A stretch of DNA of 64,000 bases from contig CBDETN010000026.1 in the NCBI GenBank assembly GCA_965242915.1, positions 62,001-126,000 on the forward strand. Reading direction: 5' to 3'. Made by a program: the position numbers and the translations under genes. The notes under the pieces are model-generated. The model was not told where the DNA came from. It was given only the letters and a program-made list of their open reading frames with translations, and searched no databases. Below, piece by piece: positions 17,508-26,705 of the stretch (position 1 is its first letter; the number at the start of each line of letters is the position of its first letter). The DNA comes from CAJXII01 sp965242915. Its GTDB lineage: Bacteria; Campylobacterota; Campylobacteria; Campylobacterales; Arcobacteraceae.

Positions 17508-18906
17508 AATAATAGTTACAATTTTATCAGTTATATTAATAATATTATCTTATAAGGGCTTAATATTATATACAGAATCAAAATTAATATATACTATATT
17601 TACATTTGTTTATTTTATATTATTATTTAGTGCTTTGTATAAACCAACTTCCTACAGTTATGTATTTTTAAGTATATTTTTATTTTTAGGTATGTGGCTT
17701 AAGTTGACTTTGCATTTGATTTTTGATTATGGTTATGTAGAGCCTATTGGTTCTTTTTATACTTTAGATGCAAGGATGAATAGTGTACTGATAGTTGCGA
17801 TAATAGGTGCATTGGGTGTAATAAGTTCCAACCTAGTTTATAGAATTTTAAAATTTAAATCCACCATATATATCTATGAAAATTATATATGTAAACAATC
17901 TTTATTTTATAGATTTTATGATACTTATAGATTATATGTATATATAACTATATTACTTACTGTATTAATTCTTGTATATTTAAATATTACTTATCAAATT
18001 CAATTATCAGGATTAGTTCCTAAGACAATATTGATTTATCCATTTAATGCTATAGTTTACTGGGTAATAGGTATTGGCTTCTCTCTATTATTAGTGGTAT
18101 TATTTAGTTTAGATATAAAATTTAAAAATAAATTTCAAGTAAGATATTTGATGTTTCTAGCTGTTATTATGGCTATTACTTCTATTGGTTTATTGAGTAG
18201 AGGACAGTATGTTTTTGTGATTGGATCAGTAACTGTATTTTTGCTTTTCAACTACCGGAACTTAAATAATATAAGTATTGTAAAGCTAGTGATATTTGTA
18301 TTTTTTGCTGATGTATTGTATCTTTTGGTAATAGAAAGCGTTGGCATACTTAGAGCATACTACTTTTCAGGTGTTTCTTTTTCAGGTGTTTCTTTTTCAG
18401 GTGTTTCTTTTTCAGGTGTTTCTTTTTCAGGTGCTTTAAATAAAATCTTACATTTAGCAGTAGATAGGTGGGTTGGTCTTGAAGGGTTAATGTCTGTAAC
18501 TTCCTATGAACATAGAAGTTATGAATTATTTTATAATGCTTTAACAGCAAAAGCCGAGATTGGAAAAATAGATATATATCAATATATATCAAATGCACAT
18601 TACAAAGATATGGACAATACTAAATTTGCTTTTGCTACTATACCAGGTAGTATGGCATTTTTATACTATACAGATTCTCTTTTAGTTGTATATTTTGGAA
18701 TATTTGTTTTATCTTTGCTAATGATAATTCTAGAATATTATTTATACTTATGGTATAAGTCAGCATTATTAGTAGCAGTAATTGGGATGTATTTAGCTAA
18801 TACTGTAGCACAGCTAGGGTTAATGCCTATAAACTTTTTGAAATCTATGTTTTTTACATTTAGTTTTTTATTGATATTTAAATTGATAAAAATAAAGAAA
18901 GTTTAA
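17500..18906 (+). CDS. Wzy-like polysaccharide polymerase, tandem paralog 1
   Basis: A 468-residue membrane protein with about 11-12 helices and a large periplasmic loop (about residues 285-370). It has no strong family signature, but topology, size and position among wzx and glycosyltransferases fit an O-antigen polymerase. It is clearly homologous along its length to the next large gene (18989-20476): both share WLK.T.HL, EPIGSFYTL, LSRGQY, DIYQYISNAHY.GMD-like and TIPG/TMPG motifs. The loop contains a 15-bp tandem repeat. The start is ATG at 17500, which aligns with the paralog's start; an upstream GTG at 17491 is in frame. Confidence 0.65.
   Translation: MNKIIVTILSVILIILSYKGLILYTESKLIYTIFTFVYFILLFSALYKPTSYSYVFLSIFLFLGMWLKLTLHLIFDYGYVEPIGSFYTLDARMNSVLIVAIIGALGVISSNLVYRILKFKSTIYIYENYICKQSLFYRFYDTYRLYVYITILLTVLILVYLNITYQIQLSGLVPKTILIYPFNAIVYWVIGIGFSLLLVVLFSLDIKFKNKFQVRYLMFLAVIMAITSIGLLSRGQYVFVIGSVTVFLLFNYRNLNNISIVKLVIFVFFADVLYLLVIESVGILRAYYFSGVSFSGVSFSGVSFSGVSFSGALNKILHLAVDRWVGLEGLMSVTSYEHRSYELFYNALTAKAEIGKIDIYQYISNAHYKDMDNTKFAFATIPGSMAFLYYTDSLLVVYFGIFVLSLLMIILEYYLYLWYKSALLVAVIGMYLANTVAQLGLMPINFLKSMFFTFSFLLIFKLIKIKKV
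18364..18432 (+). repeat. 15-bp tandem repeat, 4.6 copies, in Wzy-like paralog 1
   Basis: The unit TTTTCAGGTGTTTCT is repeated four times without any mismatch and followed by nine bases of a fifth copy. In protein it reads FSGVS repeated, directly after ILRAYY in the big periplasmic loop. The unit is a multiple of three, so copy-number change would lengthen or shorten the loop without breaking the frame. Confidence 0.97.
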
Positions 18907-18996
18907 ATGAAAGTATTAATCAACACTTTAGAAATTCAAGATTTTGATGCTTATAAAAGAGTTAATTGTTTTATTAAGGATGTAGAATATGAATAG
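18907..18996 (+). pseudogene. 29-codon remnant of a duplicated glycosyltransferase gene
   Basis: A tiny reading frame, MKVLINTLEIQDFDAYK..., starts right after the first polymerase-like gene. Its first 12 codons match the start of the intact glycosyltransferase at 20473 (MKILINVLGIQD), which likewise directly follows the second polymerase-like gene. Its last few codons resemble the end of the GT2 gene that precedes the first polymerase (…EYE-stop against …IYE-stop). This is what remains after tandem duplication of a polymerase-transferase unit and deletion of most of the first transferase. It overlaps the next start by 8 bases and may now serve only for translational coupling. Confidence 0.65.
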
Positions 18997-20476
18997 AATA
19001 GTAATAGCGATCTTTGCTTTAATCTGGTCAGTACTATTTGTTATTGGTCTCTTGGCTTATTCTGAATCAAAAGTATTATATTTAGCTTTTTCTATTATTT
19101 TTCTATTACTTTTGATTAGTGCTATTTATAAAATAATTTCATATAGCTTTCTTTTCCTTGTTATTTTTTTATGGTTAGGAATATGGCTAAAATTTACAAT
19201 TCACTTAATGTTGAACTATGATTATATTGAACCAATTGGTTCATTTTATACTTTAAATACAAGTATGGATGATGTATTAATTGTTGCAATAGTAGGTGCT
19301 TTTGCTGTTTTGTTAATAAATATATTTTATAGATTATTTGAGTTTAAATCAACGATAGGCTTATATGAAGATGCTGGTAAATCTCCAATATTTTTTAACT
19401 GGTATCAGCAATACAAACTATATATTTTTACAGCAATTTTAATTATTGCTTTGATTACTGGAGTATATAATGTTATTTTTGGAATTCAACTAACTGGAAT
19501 CGTACCAAAAACTATTTTACCTTATCCTTTGAATGCTCTAATATCTTGGATGATTGGTATTGGTTTTACACTATTAATGGCTACTTTAATTAGTTGGGAT
19601 GTGAGATTTAAGAAAGAACTTAGCATGAAATCTTTAATTTTTTATGTTTTAATAAGTGCTTTAACATCAATATTCATTCTAAGTCGTGGTCAATATATCT
19701 TTATGGTTGGTTCATTAATAGTATTTCTATTACTTCATTATCAAAAATATAAAAATATAAATTTATTAAAAGTAGTGCTTTTTGTGTTGTTTTCAGGATT
19801 TATTTATATATATGTTATTTATAGTGTAACGATATTAAGAGTATATTCTTATCCAGGAGAAGCAATTTCAGAAAAAATAATTTCAGAAAAAATAATTTCA
19901 GGAGAAGCAATTTCAGAAAAAATAATTTCAGAAGATGAAGTCTATGAAAAAGGAATTTCAAGAGCTTATAATACATTTTTAAACTTGTTAATAGATAGAT
20001 GGATTGGAGTAGAGGGATTGATGGCAGTCGTCTCTTATCCTAAGAAAAGTATAGAATTATTTTTTGGTGGATCGACAATTCATACACACCGTGGTGCTAA
20101 TATTGATATTTATCAGTATATTTCAAATGCTCACTATACAGGTATGGACCAGACAAAATATGCTTTTTCTACTATGCCTGGTGTGATGGCATATTTATAC
20201 TATAGTGGTTCATTATGGTTTGTCTTTATTGGTATGTTACTATTAAGTGCAACTATGATTTTTATAGAATATATAGTGTATATCTGGTTGAAATGTTCCT
20301 TGCTTGTTGCTATAATTGGAGTTTATTTGGCAAATTCAGTTGCCAACTTAGGTCTTATACCAATAAACCTTTTAAAATCATTATTCTTAATATTTAGTTT
20401 TTTTGCTTTTATTAAATTTATAGAAAGTATATATTTAGAGAATCTTTATTTGAAATTCAAGAAAGGATTTAAGTGA
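18989..20476 (+). CDS. Wzy-like polysaccharide polymerase, tandem paralog 2
   Basis: A 495-residue membrane protein, homologous over its whole length to the gene at 17500-18906 and with the same topology. Shared landmarks include a WLKFTIHL helix, EPIGSFYTL, an LSRGQY helix end, DIYQYISNAHYTGMDQTKYAF and a final helix pair with LANSVANLGLIPIN. The periplasmic loop after ILRVYSY holds its own 15-bp repeat array of different sequence. The two copies have diverged considerably, so the duplication is not recent. One may be the active polymerase and the other may have a different linkage or partner specificity; neither is disrupted. Confidence 0.65.
   Translation: MNRIVIAIFALIWSVLFVIGLLAYSESKVLYLAFSIIFLLLLISAIYKIISYSFLFLVIFLWLGIWLKFTIHLMLNYDYIEPIGSFYTLNTSMDDVLIVAIVGAFAVLLINIFYRLFEFKSTIGLYEDAGKSPIFFNWYQQYKLYIFTAILIIALITGVYNVIFGIQLTGIVPKTILPYPLNALISWMIGIGFTLLMATLISWDVRFKKELSMKSLIFYVLISALTSIFILSRGQYIFMVGSLIVFLLLHYQKYKNINLLKVVLFVLFSGFIYIYVIYSVTILRVYSYPGEAISEKIISEKIISGEAISEKIISEDEVYEKGISRAYNTFLNLLIDRWIGVEGLMAVVSYPKKSIELFFGGSTIHTHRGANIDIYQYISNAHYTGMDQTKYAFSTMPGVMAYLYYSGSLWFVFIGMLLLSATMIFIEYIVYIWLKCSLLVAIIGVYLANSVANLGLIPINLLKSLFLIFSFFAFIKFIESIYLENLYLKFKKGFK
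19856..19930 (+). repeat. 15-bp repeat array (five units) in Wzy-like paralog 2
   Basis: Five consecutive 15-bp units encode GEAIS, EKIIS, EKIIS, GEAIS, EKIIS. They fall into two unit types (GGAGAAGCAATTTCA and GAAAAAATAATTTCA) in a higher-order order A-B-B-A-B. The array sits at the same place in the protein as the FSGVS array of paralog 1 but has an unrelated sequence. It is in frame throughout. Confidence 0.95.
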
Positions 20477-21606
20477 AAATATTAATTAATGTACTAGGAA
20501 TTCAAGATTCTGGTGGAATAACAGTGCTACATAAGATGTTAGATGAATGTATTCCTAGTATATATAAATATTATATCCTTTGTAATGATAATAAAAATAT
20601 AAATCAATTAATAAATAAATATAAACAAATTAAGCAATTTAAATTTATAGTTATAGCAAAAGGGTTCTTATATAGGTTATATTATGAAAATATAATATTT
20701 AGATACATTATAAAAGAAAATAATATAAACATGATATATAATTTTTCAGGTTCTTCTCAATTTTTTTTAAAAATACCACAATTGATTAAAATACAAAACT
20801 TACTATTTTATTCTAAAAAATTAGATGCTGTTTATAGAAAAGACAATAAGTTTCTTTTATGGTTAAAGCAGATTTATGCAAAACGAATTATATTTAAATC
20901 TATGGCAAATAATAGTACATATTTTGAGATACAATCATCTCATGTGAAAAACTATATGGCTGACTTTATCAATATTGACAATAAATCATTTTATATAAAA
21001 AGTGATATATATGTGTTTGATAATTTATTTTTGAAACCAAAACAATATGACTTTACTGAAAAAATCAAGTTTTTATATATAGTTGGTCCACATTTTGAGT
21101 ATATTCATAAAAATTTTATTGATTTTACCAATGTAATGCTTGAAGTAAATAAACAAAATATTGATTTTGAAATAAATATCACTTTAACAAAAGAGCAATT
21201 GGAGAATTCAATTTTATGGGATAATTCTTTAAGTCATAAAACAAACTTTTTAGGTTATATAACAGATAAAGAAAAAATGCAAGATTTATTTTGTGATAAT
21301 ACAATTTTAATATCAACTTCTATTATAGAAACATTAGGATTACATATTATTGAAAGTATAAATAATGGTGTCATTACAATAGCTCCAAATGAAGAATATT
21401 CAAAAGCAGTCTATGGAGAAAATATAATCACTTATGAATTATTCAACACTAAATCTCTTTTAAATTCGGTTTTAAGTATAATAAACGATAAAATAGATTG
21501 TGAAAATTATATATTGACTTTACAGAATGATTTAAAAATTAGTGAAAAAAATAAATATAAAAGTGCTGTCGATATATTTGAAAAGGTTGTAAATGTTCGA
21601 AAATAA
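20473..21606 (+). CDS. glycosyltransferase, GT4-like (GT-B fold)
   Basis: A 377-residue protein. The N-terminal domain opens KILINVLGIQDSGGITVLHKML, a typical acceptor-domain start with a glycine-rich loop. The C-terminal domain shows FLYIVGPHFEYIHKN, LGYITDKEKMQDLF and the motif STSIIETLGLHIIESINNG, which corresponds to the E-x7-E donor-binding region of GT4 enzymes. The GTG start overlaps the preceding stop (GTGA) behind AAAGGA. It ends 14 bases inside fnlA. It probably belongs to the repeat-unit assembly set; the donor is unknown. Confidence 0.75.
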   Translation: MKILINVLGIQDSGGITVLHKMLDECIPSIYKYYILCNDNKNINQLINKYKQIKQFKFIVIAKGFLYRLYYENIIFRYIIKENNINMIYNFSGSSQFFLKIPQLIKIQNLLFYSKKLDAVYRKDNKFLLWLKQIYAKRIIFKSMANNSTYFEIQSSHVKNYMADFINIDNKSFYIKSDIYVFDNLFLKPKQYDFTEKIKFLYIVGPHFEYIHKNFIDFTNVMLEVNKQNIDFEINITLTKEQLENSILWDNSLSHKTNFLGYITDKEKMQDLFCDNTILISTSIIETLGLHIIESINNGVITIAPNEEYSKAVYGENIITYELFNTKSLLNSVLSIINDKIDCENYILTLQNDLKISEKNKYKSAVDIFEKVVNVRK

Positions 21607-22612
21607 AATACTACTTATAACAGGGGGAACAGGTTCATTTGGGAATGCTGTTCTTCGTAATTTTTTAGATACTGGTATAAAAGAGATACGAATCTTTTCT
21701 CGTGATGAACTGAAGCAAGATGATATGCGAAAAAAATACAATAATGATAAGTTAAAATTTTATATTGGTGATGTTAGGGATGTTAACTCACTTGATGATG
21801 CTATACGAGGTGTTGATTTTATATTTCATGCAGCGGCTTTAAAGCAGGTTCCATCTTGTGAATTTTACCCAATGCAGGCAGTACAAACAAATATAATAGG
21901 TACTGAAAATGTTTTAAACATGGCAATTAAGCATGTAGTTAAAAAGGTGATAGTGTTAAGTACCGACAAGGCTGTATACCCTATAAACGCAATGGGAATA
22001 AGTAAAGCTATGATGGAAAAAGTTACCGTTGCAAAATCTAGAAATCTTGGAAAAGAAACTACTATATGCTGTACTAGGTACGGTAATGTTATGGCTAGTC
22101 GAGGTTCTGTAATACCTCTGTTTATAAACCAGATTAGAGATGCCAAAGAGATAACAATCACAGATCCAAATATGACAAGATTTATGATGAGTTTGTATGA
22201 TGCTGTTGATTTAGTTATGTTTGCTTTTAAAAATGGGGAAAATGGTGATATATTTGTTCAAAAAGCACCAGCTGCTACTATCGAACTTTTGGCTAATACT
22301 TTAAAAAAGTTGCTTGGTCATCCTGAATATAAAATAAAAACTATTGGTACTAGACATGGTGAAAAACTTTATGAAACACTTTTGACTAGAGAAGAGATGG
22401 TTACGGCTGTTGACATGGATAAATACTATAGAATACCATCTGACACTAGAGACTTAAACTATAGTCAGTATTTTGAAGATGGTGAAGTTATAACAGAAGC
22501 AAAGGACTATCACTCTCATAATACTCATAGATTAGATGAAAATGAGATGAGAGAAATGTTGCTTGGTTTAAAAGAGATAGAGTTAGACTTAAAAGAATTT
22601 AAAGTTAAATAG
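21593..22612 (+). CDS. fnlA: UDP-GlcNAc 4,6-dehydratase/5-epimerase
   Basis: A 339-residue SDR of the FnlA/WbjB/CapE group, which converts UDP-GlcNAc to UDP-4-keto-6-deoxy sugars on the L-FucNAc/L-QuiNAc route. The cofactor motif is LLITGGTGSFGNAVL, the active site STDKAVYPINAMGISKAMME with Met in place of the usual Tyr, and RYGNVMASRGSVIP is conserved. The C-terminal segment RIPSDTRDLNYSQYFEDGE is characteristic of this group. The two genes that follow supply the remaining pathway steps. Confidence 0.93.
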   Translation: MFENKILLITGGTGSFGNAVLRNFLDTGIKEIRIFSRDELKQDDMRKKYNNDKLKFYIGDVRDVNSLDDAIRGVDFIFHAAALKQVPSCEFYPMQAVQTNIIGTENVLNMAIKHVVKKVIVLSTDKAVYPINAMGISKAMMEKVTVAKSRNLGKETTICCTRYGNVMASRGSVIPLFINQIRDAKEITITDPNMTRFMMSLYDAVDLVMFAFKNGENGDIFVQKAPAATIELLANTLKKLLGHPEYKIKTIGTRHGEKLYETLLTREEMVTAVDMDKYYRIPSDTRDLNYSQYFEDGEVITEAKDYHSHNTHRLDENEMREMLLGLKEIELDLKEFKVK

Positions 22613-22625
22613 GAGAAGTATATTA

Positions 22626-23753
22626 ATGAAAGTAATGACAATTGTAGGTACTAGACCTGAAATAATAAAACTAAGCCAAGTTATGAAAGAGCTAGATAAA
22701 TTCACTGAGCATATAATTGTGCATACTGGGCAAAATTATGATTATGAATTAAATGAACTATTTTTTGAACAATTAGATATAAGAAAACCTGATTATTTTT
22801 TAGAAGCTGTTAAGGGAACTGCTAGTGAGACTATTGGTGATATTATTGCTAAAGCAGATAAGATATTTGCTGAAATTAAACCTGATGCACTTTTGATATA
22901 TGGTGATACAAACAGTTGTTTAAGTGTAATTCCCGCAAAAAAAAGAAAAATTCCAATTTTTCATATGGAAGCTGGAAATAGATGTTTTGATCAAAGAGTT
23001 CCAGAAGAGATAAATAGAAAGATTGTAGATCATTTAAGTGATATAAATTTACCACTTTCAGAACAGGCAAGAGATTATCTAATAGCTGAGGGTATTAAAC
23101 CTGAGACGGTTATAAAAACTGGTTCTCCAATGATGGAAGTTTTAAATGCAAATATGGAAAAAATACTGGCAAGTGATATTTTAAAAAAAGAAAATTTGAA
23201 GGTTAAAGAGTATATTGTTATGAGTATTCATAGAGAAGAAAATGTAGACTCTCCTAAAAACTTTAGTGACTTACTAGAATCTATTGAGGCTTTAACAAAA
23301 AAATATAATATACCTATTATTATCTCAACACATCCAAGAACAAGAAAAAAATTAGAAGAGATAGGATACGAAGATAAAAATCCACTCATTAGATTTTCTA
23401 AGCCATATGGTTTTCATGAGTATAATAATCTTCAGATGAATGCATTTTGTGTGATTTCAGATAGTGGAACTATTGCAGAAGAAGGTTCAATACTAAACTT
23501 GCCAGCAGTAACTATAAGACAAGCTCATGAGAGACCAGAAGGTATGGACGAAACGACTGTAATTATGTCTGGACTAAATAAAGATAGAGTAATAGAGTCT
23601 GTTGAAGTTGCAACAAAACACAATGCGCAAACTCCACGAGCTATAAAAAGTGTAAAAGATTATGATGTAGATAATGTTTCTAAAAAGATACTTAGAATCA
23701 TATTGTCATATACAGACTATGTAAATAGAACAGTCTGGCATAAAGAGATATAG
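22626..23753 (+). CDS. fnlC: UDP-2-acetamido-2,6-dideoxy-hexose 2-epimerase (WecB-like)
   Basis: A 375-residue GT-B-fold epimerase of the WecB family. It begins MKVMTIVGTRPEIIKLSQVM and has HTGQNYDYELNELFF, IYGDTNSCLSVIPAKK, HMEAGNRCFDQRVPEE and SDSGTIAEEGSI. The FDQRVPEEINR form separates FnlC/WbjD/WbvD enzymes from housekeeping WecB. It epimerises C2 to give the L-fuco or L-gluco product. It has a good AGGAG site (22613-22617) and lies between fnlA and an RmlD-like reductase. Confidence 0.9.
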   Translation: MKVMTIVGTRPEIIKLSQVMKELDKFTEHIIVHTGQNYDYELNELFFEQLDIRKPDYFLEAVKGTASETIGDIIAKADKIFAEIKPDALLIYGDTNSCLSVIPAKKRKIPIFHMEAGNRCFDQRVPEEINRKIVDHLSDINLPLSEQARDYLIAEGIKPETVIKTGSPMMEVLNANMEKILASDILKKENLKVKEYIVMSIHREENVDSPKNFSDLLESIEALTKKYNIPIIISTHPRTRKKLEEIGYEDKNPLIRFSKPYGFHEYNNLQMNAFCVISDSGTIAEEGSILNLPAVTIRQAHERPEGMDETTVIMSGLNKDRVIESVEVATKHNAQTPRAIKSVKDYDVDNVSKKILRIILSYTDYVNRTVWHKEI

Positions 23754-23754
23754 T

Positions 23755-24618
23755 TTGAGTAAAAAAGTTTTAGTTTTAGGTTCAACTGGATTAATAGGTC
23801 ATCAAATTTATAATTATTTGAAAGTAAACAGTGATTATAAATTGTTTAATATATCTTACAGAAAGAAACTACAAGAAGATACTATTCTTTTAGATATTCG
23901 TAAAGAAAATATTTTTCTTGATACTATAAAAGAGATTAATCCAGATATTATTATTAACTGTATTGGTATATTAATAGGTGGAGCAAATAAAGACCCAGAA
24001 AATGCAATTTTTATAAATGCATATATGCCTCATAGATTAGCTAGATTATCAGATGAGATTGATGCTAAATTAATTCATATTTCAACTGATTGTGTGTTTT
24101 CTGGAGATAAGAAAGAGCCATATATAGAGAGTGATGAAAAAGATGGTAAAGATACTTATGCAAAAGTAAAAGGACTTGGTGAAATTATAAATAATAGACA
24201 TCTTACCCTTCGTACCTCTGTTGTTGGTCCTGAGCTTAAAACTGATGGAGAAGAGCTGTTTCATTGGTTTATGAATCAATCTGGGACTATCAATGGTTTT
24301 ACTAAAGCTATTTGGTCTGGTGTAACTACATTAGAACTGGCACGTGCAGTAAAGTGGGCTATCGAAAATGAAATAATAGGGTTATATCATATTACAAATA
24401 ATCAATCTATAAATAAATATAATTTATTAAATATATTTAATAAATATAGTAAAAAAAATATAAAAATAGATGCTGTTGATGGTAAAGAGGTTGATAAAAG
24501 TTTTATTGATACTAGAAAAGAGATAGATTATATTATCCCTACTTACGATGAAATGGTTAAAAATATGACTGATCTAATAAAAAACAATGAATTGTATTCT
24601 CAATACAAAATAGGTTGA
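23755..24618 (+). CDS. RmlD-like UDP-sugar 4-reductase (WbvR-like)
   Basis: A 287-residue SDR with the dTDP-4-dehydrorhamnose reductase layout: KVLVLGSTGLIGHQIYNYL at the start, NPDIIINCIGILIGGA, ISTDCVFSGDKKEPYIESD, and DTYAKVKGLGE (YxxxK). It is shorter than FnlB/CapF, which carry an added cupin domain. In Vibrio cholerae O37 an RmlD-like protein (WbvR) with FnlA- and FnlC-type partners makes UDP-L-QuiNAc. The same three gene types here suggest UDP-L-QuiNAc, with UDP-L-FucNAc as the alternative. TTG start two bases after fnlC. Confidence 0.82.
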   Translation: MSKKVLVLGSTGLIGHQIYNYLKVNSDYKLFNISYRKKLQEDTILLDIRKENIFLDTIKEINPDIIINCIGILIGGANKDPENAIFINAYMPHRLARLSDEIDAKLIHISTDCVFSGDKKEPYIESDEKDGKDTYAKVKGLGEIINNRHLTLRTSVVGPELKTDGEELFHWFMNQSGTINGFTKAIWSGVTTLELARAVKWAIENEIIGLYHITNNQSINKYNLLNIFNKYSKKNIKIDAVDGKEVDKSFIDTRKEIDYIIPTYDEMVKNMTDLIKNNELYSQYKIG

Positions 24619-24624
24619 TATATT

Positions 24625-25830
24625 TTGAACAATAAAAAGATATTAATTGTAACAGAATATTTTTATCCTGAAGAGTTTAAAATAAATGAAATTGCAGTTG
24701 CCTGGAAAGAAAAGGGATATGAGGTAGATGTATTAACTCAAAATCCAACATATCCATTTGGGAAGATATATGATAAGTATAAAAATAAATGGTATAGTAA
24801 AGATACATATAAAGGCATAAATATATATAGAGTAAAAGCTGTTACAGGATATAAAGAAAGCTTATTTAAGAAGCTTTTGAAGTATTTTACTTTTATGATA
24901 CTAGGGAGTTTTGTCAGTTTTAGAATTGGGAAAAAGTATGATTATATATTTGGATTTGATGTAGGTGCTTTAACTGGAATGGTACCTGCTATATTATTAA
25001 AAAAGCTTTATAATAAAAAAGTTACTTTATGGATACAAGATGTATGGCCTGATAGTGTTTATGCTTATGGCTTTAAAAAAAGTAAGTTTTTGCAATTTTT
25101 ATTAAATGGTTTTGTAAAATTTGTTTATAGATATACTGTAAATTTTGCAATTTCAGGAAAAGGTTTTAAAAGCAAAATTTTACCTTATATTGAAAATAAT
25201 CAAATTATAGAATATCTACCAAATTGGGCTGATGAGTTTAATAAAGAGTTGGAACCATTTAGTTTTAGTGATGATAAAAAAGTACATTTTACTTTTGCTG
25301 GTAATATTGGAAAAGTTCAAAATCTTGATAATATAATAAAGGCATTTGGTAATTTATCAAATGAAAATTTAATTAATTCACAGTTGAATATTATAGGAGA
25401 TGGATCAGAATTAGAGAAACTTAAAGAGTTAGTTAAAAATAATAATTATAAAAATATAATATTTTGGGGTAGGAAACCACGAAATGAGATGTATAAGTAT
25501 TTTAAAGCGAGTGATTTTTTAATAGTATCATTAATTGATAAGCCAATATTTTCATTAACTGTACCTGCTAAAGTTCAAACATATATAGCTTCTAATAAAC
25601 CAATTTTGGCAGTTATCAATGGTGATGCATCTGATATTATTAAAGATAATAATTTAGGTTATTGTACTAGACCAGATAATTTAGAAGATATAAAAAATAT
25701 TTTTGAGAAAGCTACCAATGCAGATAAATTACAAATAGATAAGTTTACTAAGAATTGTGAGAGTTTAACTAAAACTACTTTTAATAAAGAAAATATTATA
25801 AATAATTTATTAAAATTGACTATAAGATAA
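24625..25830 (+). CDS. L-FucNAc/L-QuiNAc transferase, WbuB-like (GT4)
   Basis: A 401-residue GT4 enzyme close to WbuB of enteric O-antigen clusters. It opens ILIVTEYFYPEEFKINEIA, with LTQNPTYPFGKIYDKYKNKW, LWIQDVWPDSVYAYG, YLPNWADE, FTFAGNIGKVQNLDNII and VPAKVQTYIASNKPILAV. WbuB transfers L-FucNAc, and position straight after the fnlA-fnlC-reductase set fits transfer of that sugar or L-QuiNAc. TTG start; a weak ribosome site lies upstream. Confidence 0.85.
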   Translation: MNNKKILIVTEYFYPEEFKINEIAVAWKEKGYEVDVLTQNPTYPFGKIYDKYKNKWYSKDTYKGINIYRVKAVTGYKESLFKKLLKYFTFMILGSFVSFRIGKKYDYIFGFDVGALTGMVPAILLKKLYNKKVTLWIQDVWPDSVYAYGFKKSKFLQFLLNGFVKFVYRYTVNFAISGKGFKSKILPYIENNQIIEYLPNWADEFNKELEPFSFSDDKKVHFTFAGNIGKVQNLDNIIKAFGNLSNENLINSQLNIIGDGSELEKLKELVKNNNYKNIIFWGRKPRNEMYKYFKASDFLIVSLIDKPIFSLTVPAKVQTYIASNKPILAVINGDASDIIKDNNLGYCTRPDNLEDIKNIFEKATNADKLQIDKFTKNCESLTKTTFNKENIINNLLKLTIR

Positions 25831-25835
25831 TTAAA

Positions 25836-26705
25836 ATGGATATACTACTAACAGGTTCAAATGGATTTGTAGGAAGTTATTTCAAAAATAACTATTCAAA
25901 GAAATACAACATAAAAGAATTTTCATTTTTAAATGATGATTTTAAAAAATTAGATTTATCAAATATGGATACTGTCATCCACCTTTCAGCATTAGTTCAT
26001 CAAATGGGTGGTGCAACTAAAAAAGAATATGAAAAAATAAATGTAACTCAAACTTTAGATTTAGCAAAAAAAGCTAAAGATAATGGAGTGAAACATTTTA
26101 TATTTATAAGTACAGTGAAAGTTTACGGTGAAGAGAGTAATATAGCATATACTGAAAACAGTGATTGTAAACCACAAGATGATTATGGTAAGAGTAAATT
26201 AAAGGCGGAACAAGAACTTCAAAAATTAGAAAATAATAATTTTAAAGTATCAATTATAAGAACACCTATAGTTTATGGATATGGGGTAAAAGCAAATATA
26301 AAAAGTCTTATAAACTTAGTAAATAAAGTTCCTATTTTACCTTTTGCAGATATTCAAAATAAAAGAAGTATGGTTTATGTTGGTAATCTTTGTCATTTGA
26401 TAGATGTGATAATTCAAAAGAAATCAAGTGGTGTGTTTTTAGCTTGTGATGATGAGCCTTTGAGTACAACAAAATTAATTGAATTAATAGCCCAAGGACT
26501 TGATAAAAAAGTGTATCTTATTAAAATACCATTTTTTAAAGAGATTCTAAGGCTAATTAAACCATCATTTTATAAAAGGCTGTATGAAAGTTTGGAAGTG
26601 AATAATAAAATTACCAAAAAGAAATTGGATTTGGTAAATCCATACTCAGTAGAGCAGGGTATAAAGTATATGTGTGAAGGGTCAGACCCCTTTAATTTAA
26701 ATTAA
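25836..26705 (+). CDS. SDR family 4-epimerase/4-reductase, WbpV-like
   Basis: A 289-residue SDR. It has LLTGSNGFVGSYF, HLSALVHQMGG (typical of the WbpV/WcfB-like branch), FISTVKVYGEE, DDYGKSKLKAE (YxxxK) and RTPIVYGYGVKAN. This branch turns UDP-4-keto-6-deoxy-GlcNAc into UDP-D-QuiNAc or UDP-D-FucNAc. It lies directly before a WbpL-type transferase, with a WbpM-type dehydratase downstream, recalling wbpV-wbpL-wbpM of Pseudomonas O-antigen. The last eight residues (GSDPFNLN) are encoded by an inserted palindromic repeat, so the natural C-terminus was probably different. Confidence 0.78.
   Translation: MDILLTGSNGFVGSYFKNNYSKKYNIKEFSFLNDDFKKLDLSNMDTVIHLSALVHQMGGATKKEYEKINVTQTLDLAKKAKDNGVKHFIFISTVKVYGEESNIAYTENSDCKPQDDYGKSKLKAEQELQKLENNNFKVSIIRTPIVYGYGVKANIKSLINLVNKVPILPFADIQNKRSMVYVGNLCHLIDVIIQKKSSGVFLACDDEPLSTTKLIELIAQGLDKKVYLIKIPFFKEILRLIKPSFYKRLYESLEVNNKITKKKLDLVNPYSVEQGIKYMCEGSDPFNLN

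Noticed and set aside
18364..18432. Direct repeats that could suggest a CRISPR array
   Set aside because: Units are 15 bp and contiguous with no spacers, and they lie inside a gene.
18350..18598. Minus-strand frame with HLKKK repeated five times
   Set aside because: It is the antisense translation of the FSGVS repeat in the polymerase-like gene; no ribosome site and no other coding sign.
23755..24618. Reading the RmlD-like gene as rhamnose synthesis rmlD
   Set aside because: No rmlA, rmlB or rmlC is nearby, whereas fnlA and fnlC flank it, so the L-QuiNAc/L-FucNAc route fits better.
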